Part shown: positions 61,168 to 64,000 of the stretch, one piece after another
Numbering within the stretch: the first letter of the stretch is position 1
Layout of the letters: every line of letters starts with the position of its first letter
Assembly: GCA_963682025.1 (NCBI GenBank)
Contig: OY821519.1
Location: 102,544,585 to 102,608,584 of the forward strand
Direction of reading: 5' to 3'
DNA from: Cordilura impudica
Lineage: Eukaryota; Arthropoda; Insecta; Diptera; Scathophagidae
Length of the DNA stretch: 64,000 nt
Notes under the pieces: model-generated
Seen by the model: only the letters and a program-made list of their open reading frames with translations
Told to the model about the DNA's origin: nothing
Database searches by the model: none
Translations under genes and position numbers: made by a program

Positions 61168-62471
61168 TATTATAGAAAAAATTTTCGGTTTGCTTTGTGT
61201 TTCTCCAGGTAAATCGCTATTTATCGACAGTTTATTTTTTCACTATTTTTAAATTTTGATGGAAAATAAAAATATGTATAATATTTTTATATCTGTCATA
61301 TTTTCAGAATATTTTTTTCGATTATTCCTTTACCTAATTCAACAAGGTCCAGCTGCTCTCAGTTGCTCCTTCGACTGCTAGAAGTAAAAAAGTTAAAAAC
61401 GATATTGTTCAAGAAATTTTATGGCGTACATCCCAAGTAAATTCAGGTACAGATACAGGATGCACAAATAAACTATTATTTTAGATTAGCAGGTACGCAC
61501 TTCAAATAGAAATATAGTCAACCATCTCATCACGTAACAATAATAATGTTACAAGATTGACCTAGGTCGCCACAGGTAGACACACATCTTATTTGAACAC
61601 GTGCATAATATCAATTCGACCTAAATCTGCAAAATGGCTAAAAAGAAATACCTTTCAAATAATATACGTTTAGTAAGATGTAAATTTTTAAACATGGGAG
61701 CGTGACCCTTTCATAACCACTTAATGCTCACGGTATCTGTCACGTAATATGTCAGACTATATGTTGAAAAATAGGCATAATCCTTGGATTAGTTTATGAA
61801 AGAAATATAAATAAAATGGTTAACAACCATGTGTTTTTAGTTAAAATAAACATGATTTTTTAATCCCGTTAACAAATTGCAATTTGGTAACCCATAAGTA
61901 AGCATTCGGAAGGCGTAACACCTAGTTCAAACACTTGTTTCATAGGCTGAACAATTATCTATCATACGTTTTTTGATTTCTTCGATTATCTCAATTGACT
62001 TAAAAGTTGTGATTTTTTCGCATTGTGGTATTTTTCTGGTAAAATGTCAGTTTTTCGAGTGTAAAATATCAAAAATGTACTGATGCAGTTGTGTAGGGAA
62101 TTGCTTAGTTAAGAGAAGTGCATCATATTTTTTTTTAGAAATTCTTTTTTTTTCCAAAATAAGGCGGCAAAGTCACACAAACGAAACTCTGCAATTAATG
62201 GCTCATATTTTCATGGTTTTCAATGGTGCGGGTAGATAAGTTCTATTTGTTAGATCTATTTGACGTAAGCATATTTGAAAAGTGTAGTATTTCAACTCTA
62301 GTTTTTAAAAAAATAATAAATGGATAACAATAATAGTTAAAAAAATATTCAGGTTTTTATGCTGGTTTTCAAAAATTCAGTGTTTTTAGTTTTTCTAGGA
62401 CAAAAAAAGTTGAGCTTTATCATCCTTTGTATTCTGGTTGCAAAAAAATTAAATTTATTTTGATTTAATAA
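61168..62471. other. unassigned spacer with a HelB fragment
   Basis: At about 61622-61677 a 55-base piece (AAATCTGCAAAATGGCTAAA through ATATACGTTTAG) repeats the HelB interior. No gene is recognised in the rest. Confidence 0.5.
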
Positions 62472-62505
62472 AAAAAAAAAATCATGTGAGTCCGATCACA
62501 GGGAA

Positions 62506-62854
62506 GATGTGTAAACATCTAGTAATTAAAATTTTTTTATGTCATTTTTTAAAATCAAACAGAAAGCGTCATCTATTTATCACTTATAGCAAAAACTGTT
62601 TCAGCTAATTCAACAATCCTTTGCTGTAAAACGTTAAAAATATCCCAATATAAACGTATATAAGTGATACATAGATGACGCTTTTAAAAAAGTGGCATAA
62701 AAAAACCATGTTATATCATAATGTTTTCACCAATACAATCATAAGTCACACAGCGTTATCTGCTTCAGCTCACACCGATATGAGTTACGCTGTTTTTGTG
62801 ATTGTATTGTGAAATAGAAATTTACACCCATGCGCGTATAGATGTTTACACATC
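62506..62854 (-). mobile_element. 349-bp hairpin-rich repeat, copy 2
   Basis: This is the same length as copy 1, in inverted orientation, with identical terminal 14-base words. The 26-base stem arms are at about 62563-62588 and 62659-62684. Shared sequence continues left to about 62472. Confidence 0.8.
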
Positions 62855-62981
62855 AAAAATCGGATAATATTGTATACAGTTGAACAAAGTTATAAATTGT
62901 GTAAAAAAAGTCACAAGAAATTTCATATTAGCAATTCAAAGAAACACGATATAAAATGGTGAATATTTTAGGACCATGTGA

Positions 62982-63170
62982 CTTAAGAAGCCGGCGAAGG
63001 TCGAAATAAGGACTATAGAAGGTATAGGCTATTGTTCTCCAGAAAGTGCAAGTGTTTTCCATCGCCTTCTTGTATGGCCCGATCCTTACATTACTAGCAT
63101 AAGACGTCAACATCATAAACATGTTTTGGAACTAGATGATGTCGTTAAAGAAATTATAGAAGATGAATAA
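62982..63170 (+). pseudogene. coding-like fragment of unknown origin
   Basis: An open frame without ATG gives about 62 residues, ending with a stop at 63168-63170. It includes RTIEGIGYCSPESASVFHRL and ends HHKHVLELDDVVKEIIEDE. The acidic end and varied composition look more like protein than the surrounding AT-rich DNA. I do not recognise the family. It could be the last exon of a host gene or the end of a transposon protein. Confidence 0.25.
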
Positions 63171-63325
63171 AAGTCCATATTTGCATACATGTAAAAATAT
63201 ATATATCGGCCATTTATCTCGATTCAGCTAGTTTTTTTTCATGGAAAAATATTGTTACTTAAAGCCTTTAAGAAGAATTACAAAACTTTTTCAGTTTGTT
63301 TGCAAAACAAAATTTTTAAATATAA

Positions 63326-63862
63326 ACAAGTAAGAAAATTATAGTCAGTCTAGACCGACTATACGATACCCTATACCATGGTTTAGAAACCCTATCTCTT
63401 CGGTCCAACTAATTGCATATAGAAAATAAGCATAAACCAAACTTGGGTGGCATTGTTAATAATTTTTTTTGGCTGCAGATATGAAAAAGTTCATATTGAA
63501 TGCTATATTTATATGGGGACTAGGTCGAAAAATGGGACCGATCCTGACCAAATTTGGTAAAGTCACTTATATCTTGAAAAAATATACACAAACCAAATTT
63601 GAGAAATATCTGTGTAATATTTTTGTTTTTTGATAGATTTAAGTGAAGATCCGGAAGCAGCTATATAGGGGGCCTATGGCTAAGAATTGTCCTATAGAGA
63701 TTATTTTTGAACTATTGATTAATGGATATAAGTAACACATACAAACCCAATTTGACTGAGATCTATATGATGATTTGGATCTTATGACAATTTACGTTGA
63801 TTTCATAGGGGACTATGCCTCAATATGGACCAAATATCACCAATTTCAACTGCGTTCATCCT
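63326..63862 (-). mobile_element. HINE copy x, lacking the 5' part
   Basis: It starts ACAAGTAAGAAAATTATAG, with palindrome TAGTCAGTCTAGACCGACTA (one change), and is cut at CAACTGCGTTCATCC, where the flank repeat shared with copy w begins. Confidence 0.85.
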
Positions 63863-64000
63863 GTGTCATTTTTGAAGAACTGTGCTTCAATACAAAATAA
63901 TTCAGTTCTGTTTCAAACTTCAATTTACGTGATTCTAAATTATCGAGATTATTTTCGTACTCTTTGATTTTTTTTATCTTTAACAAATTCTTTTTTAAAA

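Overview
The window looks like intergenic or heterochromatic DNA of a fly, most likely a higher (calyptrate-type) dipteran. I infer this from very AT-rich sequence, DINE-1/mini-me-type elements carrying (GTCY)n tracts, a 412/mdg1-like Ty3 retrotransposon, and a mixture of APE-type LINEs, Helitrons, hAT and Transib relics. The species cannot be fixed from the sequence. I recognise no host gene: every coding stretch I can assign belongs to a transposable element, and almost all are broken. The interest lies in the archaeology of nested insertions.

Layout. 1-3950: 3' part of a 412/mdg1-like LTR retrotransposon (two small upstream ORFs, gag, integrase, 3' LTR) that has lost protease, RT and RNase H. 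4184-7606: cluster of HINE elements (Helentron-associated, DINE-1-like), one inserted inside another. 7830-11395: LINE family A inserted into LINE family B. 12929-13642: old HINE. 14937-15620: Transib (RAG1-related) transposase relic. 16050-16385: 100-122 bp tandem repeat. 16395-16850: jockey-like ORF1 relic. 17021-17378: short Helitron (HelB). 17590-20034: rearranged family A' LINE pieces. 21048-21783: HINE. 21808-23360: Helitron HelA with helicase fragments and perfect termini. 25243-26230: hAT element with an exact 8-bp target duplication. 26413-31490: HINE cluster, a third Helitron (HelC) end, and about 1 kb of (TTA)n split by a HINE. 32779-38740: more HINEs, one interrupted by a TA-flanked insert of 1.66 kb. 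38975-42315: family A' LINE carrying two MITEs whose empty sites can be read from the LINE frame. 44395-46500: LINE B. 46745-48235: HelB copy, HINE fragment and a repeat shared with 19.1-20.0 kb. 48921-49970: HINE split by a hairpin-rich 349-bp element, which recurs at 62506-62854. 50045-50610: LINE C. 50863-57437: further HINEs and a second DINE-like family. 58101-58477: second MITE copy. 59391-60150 and 63326-63862: two HINEs followed by the same flank. 60805-61167: third HelB copy.

The genes do not form a pathway. The non-autonomous elements (HINE, HelB, MITEs, hairpin element) must have depended on proteins encoded elsewhere. Nesting gives a relative order: LINE B is older than LINE A; some HINEs are older than other HINEs; the (TTA)n array is older than the HINE in it; LINE A' is older than its two MITEs.
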